The notes beneath the pieces were generated by a model. The model ran no database searches and had not been told where the DNA came from. It saw only the letters and a list, made by a program, of their open reading frames with translations. From Comamonadaceae bacterium (GTDB taxonomy: Bacteria; Pseudomonadota; Gammaproteobacteria; Burkholderiales; Burkholderiaceae_C): a DNA stretch of 10,058 nt. The stretch covers positions 1-10,058 of the forward strand of contig CANKNK010000036.1 of assembly GCA_947483455.1 (NCBI GenBank). The letters are read 5' to 3'. Below, in pieces: positions 1 to 7,465 of this stretch; within the stretch, counting starts at the first letter, position 1, and each line of letters begins with the position of its first letter. A program made the translations under genes and the position numbers.

Positions 1-692
1 AACGCCGCCACATTGCCCACGTCTTCTAGCGTGACATTGCGACGGATGGGTGAGGCGTCAGCGACCACTTTGAGCAGTTTGCCGAAATCTTTGATACCGC
101 TGGCGGCCAGGGTTTTGATAGGTCCGGCGCTGATGCCATTGACCCGGATACCGCGTGGGCCGACGGCTTCGGCCAAGTAACGCACAGACGCTTCGAGCGA
201 GGCTTTGGCCAAGCCCATGGTGTTGTAGTTGGGGATGATGCGGTCCGCGCCCAGGTAGCTGAGCGTCAGCAGGGCGGAGCCGGGGCGTAGTCGGGGCAGG
301 GCGGCTTTTGCCATGGCCGGGAAGCTGTAGGCGCTGATATCGTGCGCGATCTTGAAAGCCTCGCGGCTGATGCCTTCCAGAAAATTGCCGGCAATGGCCT
401 CGCGCGGTGCAAAGCCGATGGCATGGACAAATCCGTCGAACTCGGGCCAGTGCGCGCCCAGGTCCGCAAAGAGTTGGTCGATTTGGGCGTCGTCTCCCAC
501 ATCGCAGTCAAACACCAGCGTGGAATCAAACTCGGCAGCGAATTCGGTAATGCGTTCTTTGAAGCGCTCACCCACATAACTAAAGGCCAGCTCCGCGCCT
601 TGCGCCCGGCAGGCCTTGGCAATGCCGTAGGCAATCGAGCGGTTGGACAGTACGCCGGTAATCAGTAATTTTTTGCCTGCTAAAAATCCCAT
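1..692 (-). CDS. fabI: Enoyl-[acyl-carrier-protein] reductase (NADH) FabI, 3' end cut by window edge
   Basis: FabI catalyses the last step of each round of type II fatty acid elongation in the cytoplasm: NADH-dependent reduction of trans-2-enoyl-ACP. The first 230 codons are present; the C-terminal ~30 residues lie beyond the left edge. Translating the minus strand from the ATG at 692 gives a protein opening [20 protein letters not shown], the divergent nucleotide-binding loop of FabI-type short-chain reductases. The catalytic pattern Tyr146, Tyr156-x6-Lys163 (in [10 protein letters not shown]) falls at the same numbers as in E. coli FabI. Gly93, Met159 and Phe203, positions where E. coli mutants become triclosan or diazaborine resistant, carry the sensitive-type residues. 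The Shine-Dalgarno is weak. The gene begins 48 bp after coxG on the same strand with no convincing terminator between them, but a role shared with the cox genes is not implied. Confidence 0.96.
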   Translation of the reverse strand, partial: MGFLAGKKLLITGVLSNRSIAYGIAKACRAQGAELAFSYVGERFKERITEFAAEFDSTLVFDCDVGDDAQIDQLFADLGAHWPEFDGFVHAIGFAPREAIAGNFLEGISREAFKIAHDISAYSFPAMAKAALPRLRPGSALLTLSYLGADRIIPNYNTMGLAKASLEASVRYLAEAVGPRGIRVNGISAGPIKTLAASGIKDFGKLLKVVADASPIRRNVTLEDVGNVAA

Positions 693-724
693 GTTCGTCG
701 GTGCCCGGAGTTAATGCAGCGGCG

Positions 725-733
725 ATTGTCGCA
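725..733 (-). promoter_or_regulatory. Possible extended -10 promoter for fabI
   Basis: On the minus strand the bases read TGC-GACAAT, an extended -10 type element (TGn plus a 4/6 match to TATAAT). It would place a start near 718 and give a leader of about 26 nt before the fabI ATG at 692. No good -35 hexamer sits 17 bp upstream. FabI is an essential housekeeping enzyme and probably needs its own promoter here, since the genes upstream are an accessory operon, but this is a weak sequence match. Confidence 0.25.
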
Positions 734-740
734 CGCAGCT

Positions 741-1328
741 TTAGCGCATAAAGACGTAGGCGGCCAGGGCCAGCACGACGATGGCGCCGACCACAAGTAC
801 GGCCATGCCAGGGCCTTCATTGCCTTCTTGGGCCGGTGCCGGTGCGGCGCTCACATCTTGCGCGGGCTCGGCATAGGCCTCGGGGTAACGGGCTTGCATC
901 GCCAAGTCAAAGCGCTTAAAGAAATCTTCGGCCATGGACTTGGCCACGCCGTCGATGAGCCGCTGGCCCATTTGCGCCACTTTTCCGCCTACCGAGGCTT
1001 GCACTTCGTAACTCAGGGTGTTACCACGGCCATGGGGCGTAAGCAGCACTTTGGCATTGCCTTTACCAAATCCTGCTGGGCCACCTTGGCCTTCAAAACT
1101 GATGGTGTAGCTGTTGGGTGGATTGATGTCCGACAGCGTGATCTTGCCGGTGAACTTGGCGGAGACCGGGCCGATTTTCAGGGCCATGCCGATAGAAAAA
1201 GTATCAGGGCCGCTGGCCTCAACTTTGTCGCAGCCGGGAATACATTGCTTGAGCACGTCGGGATCGTTGAGTGCATCCCAAGCTTGTTGCTGGGTGATGG
1301 CCAGGTCGCGGCTTCCTTGCATTTCCAT
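741..1328 (-). CDS. coxG: CoxG-like SRPBCC protein with C-terminal membrane anchor
   Basis: 195 residues. Residues 1-150 form a CoxG-type START/SRPBCC fold. Family landmarks are the N-terminal MEMQGSRDL, the segment LNDPDVLKQCIPGC at 20-33, and the glycine-rich GGKVAQMGQRLIDGVAK at 114-130. A linker rich in Ala, Pro and Glu (about 154-173) leads to a single hydrophobic helix at 174-193 that ends in Met-Arg. CoxG in CO dehydrogenase operons is thought to recruit the molybdenum hydroxylase to the cytoplasmic membrane, and the C-terminal helix here fits that role. The start is supported by AAAGGAAAC upstream of the ATG. It is the last gene of the cox operon, 43 bp after coxE. The family assignment is firm, but the precise job for this enzyme is inferred. 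Confidence 0.9.
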   Translation of the reverse strand: MEMQGSRDLAITQQQAWDALNDPDVLKQCIPGCDKVEASGPDTFSIGMALKIGPVSAKFTGKITLSDINPPNSYTISFEGQGGPAGFGKGNAKVLLTPHGRGNTLSYEVQASVGGKVAQMGQRLIDGVAKSMAEDFFKRFDLAMQARYPEAYAEPAQDVSAAPAPAQEGNEGPGMAVLVVGAIVVLALAAYVFMR

Positions 1329-1371
1329 GGTGTTTCCTTTCGTCGGTATTCAAAACGTGGCCGCTATGGCC

Positions 1372-2556
1372 TTATTGCTTCATCAGTTTGGCCAGGCTGC
1401 TGGCCAGGTCTTCCAGTTTGGTCAGGTTGTGGATCGCCACCATGCCGTGTGCCACATCGTTCAAGGCCTGCGCACCTTGGGCGAGTGGCGCGTAGCCATC
1501 AAAGCGCAGCAAGGGATTGAGCCACAAAATCCGGCGCGTGTGCAACTTCAACCACGCCAGTTCCTGCGCCAGCTCTAGCGGCTCGCCGGTATCCAAACCG
1601 TCGGTCACGATCAGCACCATGGTGCGCCGCCCTACTAGCGTCCGTGCATGGTGCTCCCGCAAGCTTGCAAGTGACTTACCCAGCTGGGTACCACCAGCAA
1701 AGTCTTCAATACAGGCATTGGCATGGTCCAGCATGGCGTCGGTGTCGCCCAGCCTAAAGGCGCTGGTCAATTCGGTGAGCTGCGTACCAAAGGCAAACAC
1801 GGCACGGCGCGGGTGCTTGCGCGTGGCAGCATGCAAAAAGGCCAGCAGCAAGCGCGCATAGCGTTCCATGGAGCCCGATACATCTACCAGTACCAGCAGT
1901 GGTAAGGGCTGTTGGCGCCGCTCGCGCTTAGGTAAATGCAGGGTTTCACCACCCAAGCGCACCGCGCTGCGCAGGACGCCGGACCAATGTAACTGGCTGC
2001 CCCGCGCGCCCGGGCGCATGCGGCGACTCGCGTGTTGGGGCAGGGGCAGGGCAATGTCACGGACCAAGCGCTCGACCAAGCGGTATTCGCTGGCGGACAA
2101 GGCATTGAAGTCGGCGTGGCGCAGGCGGTGGATGTCGCTGGCCGTCATGGCGGCGTCAAAGTCTACCTTTTGGTCTTCGGTTTTGGGTTGGGCTTGCTGG
2201 GCGCGTATTTTGGGCGGCGATAAGGCTTCGCGCACGCGGGGCCGTCGCTTGCTAGGCTCGGCCTTGCCTTCGGCGCTGGGCAGCATTTGCGACAAAAGTT
2301 TGTGCGCCATATTCGGGTCGCGGAAAAAGGCCTCAAATAGCTCCCGAAACACCGCGCGGTCCTGTTCCCGGCTGATCAGCACCGATTCCAGGGCAGCGCT
2401 CATGTCGTGCCGGTCCGCCAGACCGACTTCCAAGGCCGCTCGTGCGCACAGGCCGATGCGTGCACTGTCTACCTGCACACCGGCCCGGCGCAGCGTGCGA
2501 CCGAAAGCGGCCAAATTGCCCGCCAGTTTGCCGGTGCGCGCATCACCCAGAGTCAT
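1372..2556 (-). CDS. coxE: CoxE-like von Willebrand factor A domain protein
   Basis: 394 residues. The N-terminal 210 residues are the helical, Arg-rich part typical of CoxE/YehP-like proteins (NLAAFGRTLRRAGVQVDSARI at 14-34). A VWA domain follows from about 217 to 394. Its metal-ion-dependent adhesion site is complete: DVSGSM at 225-230 (Asp225, Ser227, Ser229), Thr290 in GGT and Asp319 in VTDG. In aerobic CO dehydrogenase operons CoxE works with the AAA+ protein CoxD in maturing the molybdenum active site, and MoxR plus VWA pairs in general act as chaperone complexes. The ATG overlaps the coxD stop codon by four bases (ATGA) with a poor ribosome binding site, so translation is probably coupled to coxD, consistent with two subunits of one complex. 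Confidence 0.93.
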   Translation of the reverse strand: MTLGDARTGKLAGNLAAFGRTLRRAGVQVDSARIGLCARAALEVGLADRHDMSAALESVLISREQDRAVFRELFEAFFRDPNMAHKLLSQMLPSAEGKAEPSKRRPRVREALSPPKIRAQQAQPKTEDQKVDFDAAMTASDIHRLRHADFNALSASEYRLVERLVRDIALPLPQHASRRMRPGARGSQLHWSGVLRSAVRLGGETLHLPKRERRQQPLPLLVLVDVSGSMERYARLLLAFLHAATRKHPRRAVFAFGTQLTELTSAFRLGDTDAMLDHANACIEDFAGGTQLGKSLASLREHHARTLVGRRTMVLIVTDGLDTGEPLELAQELAWLKLHTRRILWLNPLLRFDGYAPLAQGAQALNDVAHGMVAIHNLTKLEDLASSLAKLMKQ

Positions 2557-3488
2557 GTGGCAGGGTCAGCTTCTGGGGGCGGTGCCAAAACGTCCTGCGC
2601 TAGCGCCAGGGTAAGGGCGGCGACGTCTTCGCGCTGTTTGAACATGATGCCTGCGGTGTCGCTCATGATTTCGGGATCGAGTTCTAGCGTATCGAGCGCC
2701 ACCAAGGCCTTGGCCCATTCCACGCTTTCGGCGATGCCGGGCGCACGCTGGAACGCATTGGAAAACGGCTGGTTGCGCAAACGGGTGACCACGTCGGCCA
2801 CCTGTTGTGCAAGTTGGGCGGATGCGCCAGGCACCTGTGCGCTGATGATGGCCAGTTCGCGGTCACGATCTGGGTAGTCCAGCCAGTGGTACAGGCAGCG
2901 CCGTTTGACCGCGTCATTGAGTTCGCGGGTGCGGTTGCTGGTCAGGATGGTCACTGGTTTGACCACGGCGCGTACCGTGCCGATTTCCGGGATGCTGACC
3001 TGGTATTCCCCCAAGTATTCGAGCAAAAAGGCCTCAAAGGGCTCGTCGGCACGGTCCACCTCGTCGATCAGCAGCACCGCGCCGGGGGCCGGCGCCTGCA
3101 AAGCCTGCAGCAAGGGGCGGCGTATCAGGTAGCGGTCCTGGTAGACCTCGCGCTCCATGGCGTCGACCGCTGGCGCTGCGCCTTGCGCGCTTTCGAAATG
3201 GCTTTGCGCTGCCCGCATATGCAGCAATTGCGCGGCGTAATTCCACTCGTATAGCGCGTCGCGTTGTTCCAGGCCGTCGTAGCATTGCAGACGCAGCATC
3301 TGGCGTTGCAGCGCAGTGGCCAGCGCTTTGGCCAGTTCAGTTTTGCCGACGCCGGGCTCGCCCTCCAACAGCAAGGGGCGCTCTAACTTGAGCGCCAAAT
3401 ACACTGCGGTGGCCAGACGCCGGTCCGCGAAATAGCCTGCTTGGCGCAAGGCTTCGATCAATGCGTCAATGGACGGAAACAAGTTCAT
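2553..3488 (-). CDS. coxD: CoxD-like MoxR-family AAA+ ATPase
   Basis: 311 residues from the chosen start. Walker A is GEPGVGKT at 43-50. Walker B is VLLIDEVDRAD at 138-148. Sensor 1 is TSN at 183-185, followed by an Arg-rich stretch (RTRELNDAVKRRC) in the expected arginine-finger region. CoxD of the CO dehydrogenase system is a membrane-associated ATPase needed for sulfur and then copper insertion at the Mo centre, and it acts with CoxE. An in-frame TTG at 3500 would add four residues, but it lies inside the U-tract of a terminator. The ATG at 3488 (MNLFPSIDALIEALRQ) is therefore preferred, although its Shine-Dalgarno is weak. The gene follows coxM after a 75 bp gap that holds that terminator, so its expression may depend on readthrough. 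Confidence 0.93.
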   Translation of the reverse strand: MNLFPSIDALIEALRQAGYFADRRLATAVYLALKLERPLLLEGEPGVGKTELAKALATALQRQMLRLQCYDGLEQRDALYEWNYAAQLLHMRAAQSHFESAQGAAPAVDAMEREVYQDRYLIRRPLLQALQAPAPGAVLLIDEVDRADEPFEAFLLEYLGEYQVSIPEIGTVRAVVKPVTILTSNRTRELNDAVKRRCLYHWLDYPDRDRELAIISAQVPGASAQLAQQVADVVTRLRNQPFSNAFQRAPGIAESVEWAKALVALDTLELDPEIMSDTAGIMFKQREDVAALTLALAQDVLAPPPEADPAT

Positions 3489-3498
3489 AGCTTGGCTC

Positions 3499-3531
3499 AA
3501 AAAAATGGCCCCGCGTTATGCACACGGGGCC
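3499..3531 (-). terminator. Strong intrinsic terminator inside the cox operon, between coxM and coxD
   Basis: On the minus strand, GGCCCCGTGT (plus 3522-3531) pairs over 10 bp, with one G-U, with ACGCGGGGCC (plus 3507-3516) around a 5 nt loop. One A and then seven T follow (plus 3499-3505). This is the classic Rho-independent layout. It faces the direction of cox transcription and ends 10 nt before the coxD ATG. The likely effect is that most transcripts stop after coxS-L-M and a minority read through into coxD-E-G, giving less accessory protein than enzyme. The structure is seen directly; its strength in vivo is inferred. Confidence 0.85.
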
Positions 3532-3563
3532 TGCTTGCACCGGCCGTCAAGCCGGGACCGGGG

Positions 3564-4355
3564 TCAGGCGAGGCAGTGTGCCACAGCCCGCTGCGTCAAT
3601 ACGCTGATCAGGTTGGCCCGGTAGGCCGCTGTGGCATGGATGTCGGCGTTCAGGCCGTCGGCATCCACATGCACCGCCGCGGCAGCTGCCACGGTAAAGC
3701 TCTTGTTCAGGGCGTCTTCCAGACCTTTGTGGCGGAAAACGCCCTGGCCTGCGCCCGTCACGGCGACACGCACGCCACCAGCGGTTTGGGCCAGGAACAC
3801 GCCCACCAGCGCAAAGCGCGAGGCCGCTTGCACGAACTTCATATAGGCCGCCGATTTAGCTTGGGGAAAGCTGATCGCGGTGATCAACTCGCCCGGCTCT
3901 AGCGCGGTGGTGAACATGCCCTGGAAGAAGTCGTCGGCTTCGATGCGGCGCTTATTGGTGTGGACGGTTGCGCCTAAACCTAGTACCGCGCTGGGGTAGC
4001 AGGCGGAAGGGTCGTTATTCGCGACCGAACCACCGATAGTGCCCATGGCGCGGACCTGCCGGTCGCCGATATGGGAGGCCAGGTCGGCCAGCGCCGGGAT
4101 CATGGCCTGCACGGTGTTGCTACCGGCCACGTCCATGTGCCGCGTCATCGCGCCAATGACAACGGCATTGCCGTTGGGCTCAATGCCAGCGAGTTCTTTG
4201 ACGCCGCCCAAATCGACCAAGCGGCCGGGTTGGGACAGGCGCATCTTCATGGAAGGCAGCAGGGTTTGGCCGCCGGCCAAAACCTGGCCGCCAGAGACCG
4301 CTGCGCTTACCGCATCAGCCAGGGAAGCAGGACGGTCGAGTGTGAATGCATACAT
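3564..4355 (-). CDS. coxM: Molybdenum hydroxylase FAD-binding medium subunit (CoxM-like)
   Basis: 263 residues of the CoxM / xanthine dehydrogenase FAD-binding family. The two pyrophosphate-binding motifs of the vanillyl-alcohol-oxidase-type FAD fold are intact: AGGQTLLP at 27-34 and TIGGSVANNDP at 106-116. The C-terminal third (about 160-263) matches the CO dehydrogenase flavoprotein C-terminal domain. The subunit carries electrons from the [2Fe-2S] centres of CoxS to an external acceptor such as quinone. It is somewhat shorter than the roughly 288 residue Afipia/Oligotropha CoxM. The start is well supported by AAAGGAG eight bases upstream. It follows coxL by 20 bp, so the two are surely co-transcribed. 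M after L is the order usual for form II clusters. Confidence 0.95.
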   Translation of the reverse strand: MYAFTLDRPASLADAVSAAVSGGQVLAGGQTLLPSMKMRLSQPGRLVDLGGVKELAGIEPNGNAVVIGAMTRHMDVAGSNTVQAMIPALADLASHIGDRQVRAMGTIGGSVANNDPSACYPSAVLGLGATVHTNKRRIEADDFFQGMFTTALEPGELITAISFPQAKSAAYMKFVQAASRFALVGVFLAQTAGGVRVAVTGAGQGVFRHKGLEDALNKSFTVAAAAAVHVDADGLNADIHATAAYRANLISVLTQRAVAHCLA

Positions 4356-4375
4356 GTGTGAACTCCTTTGCTGCT

Positions 4376-6748
4376 TTAGGCTTTGGCTGCCTGGATGGCT
4401 TCCCAGACGCGATGGGGCGTGGCGGGCATGTCAAATTCTTTGACGCCCAGACCATGCAGCGCGTCGAGCACGGCATTGATCACGGCGGGCGGCGAACCGA
4501 TGGCGCCGGCTTCGCCGCAGCCTTTGGTACCCAAGGGGTTGTGGGTGCAAGGGGTGCAGATATTGCCGATTTGGAACTCAGGGAAGTCGTCGGCGCGGGG
4601 CATGGCGTAGTCCATGAAGGAGCCGGTGAGTAGCTGACCGGTTTCGCGGTCGTACACACAATTTTCCATCAGGGCTTGGCCAATACCTTGCACCAATCCA
4701 CCGTGGACCTGGCCTTCCACAATCATCGGGTTGATGATGGTGCCAAAGTCATCCACTGCCGTGAATTTTTCCACCCGAGTCACACCCGTAGCCGGGTCGA
4801 TTTCCACTTCGCAGATATAGGTGCCTGCGGGGAAAGTGAAGTTGGTCGGGTCGTAGAAGGCGGTTTCGTTCAGGCCGGGCTCTAGTTTGTCCAGCGGGTA
4901 GTTGTGCGGCACGTAGGCGGTAAGCGCGACCTGGCCGAAGGTGACCTTTTTATCGGTGCCTTTCACGGTGAATTCGCCATTGGCAAATTCGACGTCGGCA
5001 TCGCTGGACTCCATCAAATGGGCCGCGATTTTCTTGGCCTTGGTCTCTATCTTGTCCAGTGCCTTCATGATGGCTGCGCCGCCCACCGAAATGGAGCGTG
5101 AACCGTAAGTACCCATACCGAAGGGCACCCGACCGGTATCGCCATGCACCACATCGACAGCGTCCACCGCCACGCCCAAACGAGCGGCAACGACTTGGGC
5201 GAAAGTGGTTTCATGGCCCTGGCCATGGCTGTGCGAGCCGGTAAACACCGTGACGCTACCCGTGGGGTGCACGCGGATTTCGCCGCATTCAAACAAGCCG
5301 GCACGCGCGCCCAGAGCGCCTGCGATATTGCTAGGTGCAATGCCGCACGCTTCGATGTAGCTGGAGTAGCCGATGCCGCGCAACAAGCCTTTGGCCGCGC
5401 TGGCCGCCTTGCGACCGGGGAAGCCGGCCACATCCGCCATATCTTGCGCTTTGGTCATACAGCCAATGTAGTCACCACTGTCGTATTGCAAAGCCACTGG
5501 CGTTTGGTAGGGCCAGCTGTTGATGAAGTTGCGCTTGCGGATTTCGTCTTGTGACAGACCGAGTTCCCAGCCGCAGCGGCTGACCAGGCGTTCCAGCAAG
5601 TAAGTGGCCTCGGGGCGGCCTGCGCCACGGTAGGCATCGACCGGTGCGGTATTGGTAAACCACGAGTCGACTTCCACGTAAATTTGCGGGCAGGTGTACT
5701 GACCCGCTAGCAGCGTGGCATACAAAATCGTCGGTACGGCAGTGGAGAAGGTGGACAAGTAAGCGCCCAGGTTGGCATGGGTATGCACCCGCATGCCCAG
5801 GAACTTGCCGTCTTTGTCCATGGCCATTTCAGCGTGGCTGACGTGGTCACGGCCGTGCGCGTCGGTCAGGAAAGACTCCGAGCGCTCGCAGGTCCATTTA
5901 ATGGAGCGGTTGACTTCTTTGGCCGCCCAAGTGAGGGCCACATCTTCGGCATACAAATAGATTTTGGAACCAAAGCCGCCACCTACGTCCGGCGCGATCA
6001 CACGCACCTTGTGCTCGGGCAGGCCCAGCACAAAGGCCGTCATCAGCAGGCGCTCGACGTGCGGATTTTGGTTGGACACATACAGCACGTATTCCTCGGT
6101 GGCGCGGCTGTAATTGCCTATCGCTACCCGTGGCTCCATGGCGTTGGGCACCAGTCGGTTGTTGATAAGGTCTAGCTTGGTGACATGGGCCGCGTTGGCA
6201 AAAGCGGCATCGACATTCGCCTTGTCGCCCAGCACCCATTTGTAGCATTTGTTATGGGGTGCAGCATCGTGCAGTTGCGGGCCGGTGGCGGCATCACGCA
6301 CGTCGGTTACAGAAGGCAGCACCTCGTATTCGACTTGCACGGCTTCAGCCGCGTTTTTGGCTTGCTCCAGCGTGTCGGCGATCACCATGGCCAATTGGTC
6401 GCCCACATGGCGCACTTTGCCCAAAGCCAGCACCGGATGGGGCGGCTCATTCATGGGTGTGCCGTCCGGGTTGTTGATCAGCCAGCCGCAGGGCAGACCG
6501 CCCATTTTGCCTTCGAGGTCTTTGCCAATAAAGATGCGCACCACGCCCGGCATGCTGGAGGCGGCGCTGATGTCAATGCTCTTGATGATGGCGTGGGCAT
6601 GCGGGCTGCGCACGAAGACGGCGTAGCTCTGCGCCTGCATGGTGATGTCGTCGGTGTACTGACCGGCGCCGGTCAGGAAGCGGTAATCTTCCTTGCGACG
6701 GACCGATTCACCAATATGCGGGAGGTTGGAAAAATCTGAGGCACCCAT
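4376..6748 (-). CDS. coxL: Molybdenum hydroxylase large subunit, form II CoxL type (AYRGAGR)
   Basis: 790 residues, the molybdopterin-cytosine-dinucleotide-binding catalytic subunit of the xanthine oxidase superfamily. Visible elements: the N-terminal a/b hammerhead (ESVRRKEDYRFLTGAGQYTDDI, from 14); Gln227 in SNQNPH, a likely cofactor-contact Gln; the GGGFGSK loop at 256-262; the active-site loop AYRGAGR at 372-378; the GSHSHGQGHET cofactor loop at 504-514; and the catalytic Glu746 in KGCGEAGAIG. Genuine CO dehydrogenases carry AYxCSFR with a copper-binding Cys at the loop. This protein has none, so it belongs to the form II group, whose substrates are mostly unknown; aldehyde or N-heterocycle hydroxylation is equally possible. 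An in-frame ATG at 6844 would lengthen it by 32 odd residues and overlap coxS. The ATG at 6748 has a good CAGGAGC site and is preferred. It lies 23 bp after coxS. Confidence 0.95.
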   Translation of the reverse strand: MGASDFSNLPHIGESVRRKEDYRFLTGAGQYTDDITMQAQSYAVFVRSPHAHAIIKSIDISAASSMPGVVRIFIGKDLEGKMGGLPCGWLINNPDGTPMNEPPHPVLALGKVRHVGDQLAMVIADTLEQAKNAAEAVQVEYEVLPSVTDVRDAATGPQLHDAAPHNKCYKWVLGDKANVDAAFANAAHVTKLDLINNRLVPNAMEPRVAIGNYSRATEEYVLYVSNQNPHVERLLMTAFVLGLPEHKVRVIAPDVGGGFGSKIYLYAEDVALTWAAKEVNRSIKWTCERSESFLTDAHGRDHVSHAEMAMDKDGKFLGMRVHTHANLGAYLSTFSTAVPTILYATLLAGQYTCPQIYVEVDSWFTNTAPVDAYRGAGRPEATYLLERLVSRCGWELGLSQDEIRKRNFINSWPYQTPVALQYDSGDYIGCMTKAQDMADVAGFPGRKAASAAKGLLRGIGYSSYIEACGIAPSNIAGALGARAGLFECGEIRVHPTGSVTVFTGSHSHGQGHETTFAQVVAARLGVAVDAVDVVHGDTGRVPFGMGTYGSRSISVGGAAIMKALDKIETKAKKIAAHLMESSDADVEFANGEFTVKGTDKKVTFGQVALTAYVPHNYPLDKLEPGLNETAFYDPTNFTFPAGTYICEVEIDPATGVTRVEKFTAVDDFGTIINPMIVEGQVHGGLVQGIGQALMENCVYDRETGQLLTGSFMDYAMPRADDFPEFQIGNICTPCTHNPLGTKGCGEAGAIGSPPAVINAVLDALHGLGVKEFDMPATPHRVWEAIQAAKA

Positions 6749-6771
6749 GTTGCTTGCTCCTGGTATGGTGT

Positions 6772-7242
6772 TTAGGCAGAAGCCATGGCAGCAGCACCCT
6801 GCTGCACGGCTTTGACGATGTTTTGGTAGCCCGTGCAGCGGCACAGATTGCCTTCGAGATGCGTGCGCACTTCGTCAGCGCTGGCGTTGGGGTGCTTGGC
6901 GCACAGGTCGATGGCGCTCAAGACCATACCCGGGGTGCAGAACCCGCACTGCAAACCGTGGCAGTCTTTGAAAGCGGCCTGCATCGGGTGCATGGTGCCG
7001 TCCGGCGCGGCCAGGCCTTCGATGGTGGTGATGTCGGCGCCGTCGGCTTGGGCGGCCAAAATATTGCAGGATTTGACCGCATGGCCGTCTTTGATCACGG
7101 TGCAGGCGCCACACTGCGCAGTGTCGCAACCCACATGGGTGCCGGTCATATGCAGATGCTCGCGCAGCACTTGCACGAGCAGGGTATGGGGCGGAACGTC
7201 TACTGAAACCTGGCGGTTGTTAACCTTCAATTGAACCTGCAT
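6772..7242 (-). CDS. coxS: Molybdenum hydroxylase [2Fe-2S] small subunit (CoxS-like)
   Basis: 156 residues with both iron-sulfur domains complete. The plant-ferredoxin-type cluster is ligated by Cys39, Cys44, Cys47 and Cys59 (C-x4-C-x2-C-x11-C). The helical-bundle cluster uses Cys99, Cys102, Cys134 and Cys136 (C-x2-C-x31-C-x-C). The subunit passes electrons from the Mo site in CoxL to FAD in CoxM. An in-frame ATG at 7275 would add 11 residues (MFLPPLPETHV). The ATG at 7242 (MQVQLKVNN) is preferred because the family starts at this beta strand, GGAG lies about 10 bases upstream, and the longer start would fall inside the predicted operator. First gene of the minus-strand operon. Confidence 0.95.
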   Translation of the reverse strand: MQVQLKVNNRQVSVDVPPHTLLVQVLREHLHMTGTHVGCDTAQCGACTVIKDGHAVKSCNILAAQADGADITTIEGLAAPDGTMHPMQAAFKDCHGLQCGFCTPGMVLSAIDLCAKHPNASADEVRTHLEGNLCRCTGYQNIVKAVQQGAAAMASA

Positions 7243-7274
7243 AACGTGTGTCTCCGGGAGGGGTGGTAAGAACA

Positions 7275-7289
7275 AATGACCATGTCATT
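7275..7289. promoter_or_regulatory. Inverted repeat AATGAC-N3-GTCATT, candidate operator of the cox operon
   Basis: A perfect 6-3-6 palindrome reads AATGAC CAT GTCATT. A further copy of the half site lies at 7301-7308, so AAATGACC occurs as an 8 bp direct repeat starting at 7274 and 7301 (27 bp apart). The palindrome overlaps the predicted -10 box and start of the cox promoter, the usual position for a repressor site. No regulator gene is in the window and I cannot assign a regulator family. Confidence 0.5.
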
Positions 7290-7292
7290 ATG
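7287..7292 (-). promoter_or_regulatory. Predicted -10 box of the coxS-L-M-D-E-G promoter
   Basis: The minus strand reads CATAAT, a 5/6 match to TATAAT, giving a start near 7280 and a leader of about 38 nt to the coxS ATG. The base run 17 bp upstream (GGTAAA) is a poor -35, which suggests a regulated or activator-dependent promoter. The direct-repeat copy at 7301-7308 lies within the spacer and -35 region. Confidence 0.35.
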
Positions 7293-7432
7293 TTCCTTGA
7301 AAATGACCCTTTACCTTAGTGGAAACCCTTGACCATAGCCTTATCCAAAAGCGATTTTTTTCCAATTTGGCGCGGGTACCCTGGCCGGTTGTTGCCCTGC
7401 TTGCGCCCGGAGACGCTTCAACCCCGTTGAGC

Positions 7433-7465
7433 ATGGCCCGCAATGCGGGTCGATTGGCTGGCCAT
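7433..7465. repeat. Nested inverted repeats
   Basis: ATGGCC (7433-7438) and GGCCAT (7460-7465) are inverted copies, and within them CCCGC (7437-7441) pairs with GCGGG (7445-7449) across AAT. The inner hairpin shares two bases with the outer left arm, so the two are partly exclusive. The role is unknown, and it may be chance in GC-rich DNA. Confidence 0.3.

Noticed and set aside
1340..1375. Small hairpin GGCC-ATAGC-GGCC with a short T-run between coxE and coxG, a possible terminator
   Set aside because: The stem is only 4 bp and the T-run four bases, set back from the stem. Too weak to call.
714..1520. 268-codon plus-strand open frame over coxG and the end of coxE
   Set aside because: It crosses two real genes and their spacer on the opposite strand, and its protein has no recognisable domain.
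5615..5635. CO dehydrogenase active-site signature (form I) in the large subunit
   Set aside because: The loop encodes AYRGAGR, not AYxCSFR, so the CO-oxidising form I label is not supported.
6749..6844. 32-residue N-terminal extension of coxL to an upstream ATG
   Set aside because: It would overlap the coxS 3' end and adds a His/Arg/Cys-rich segment foreign to the family. The ATG at 6748 has a good CAGGAGC binding site.
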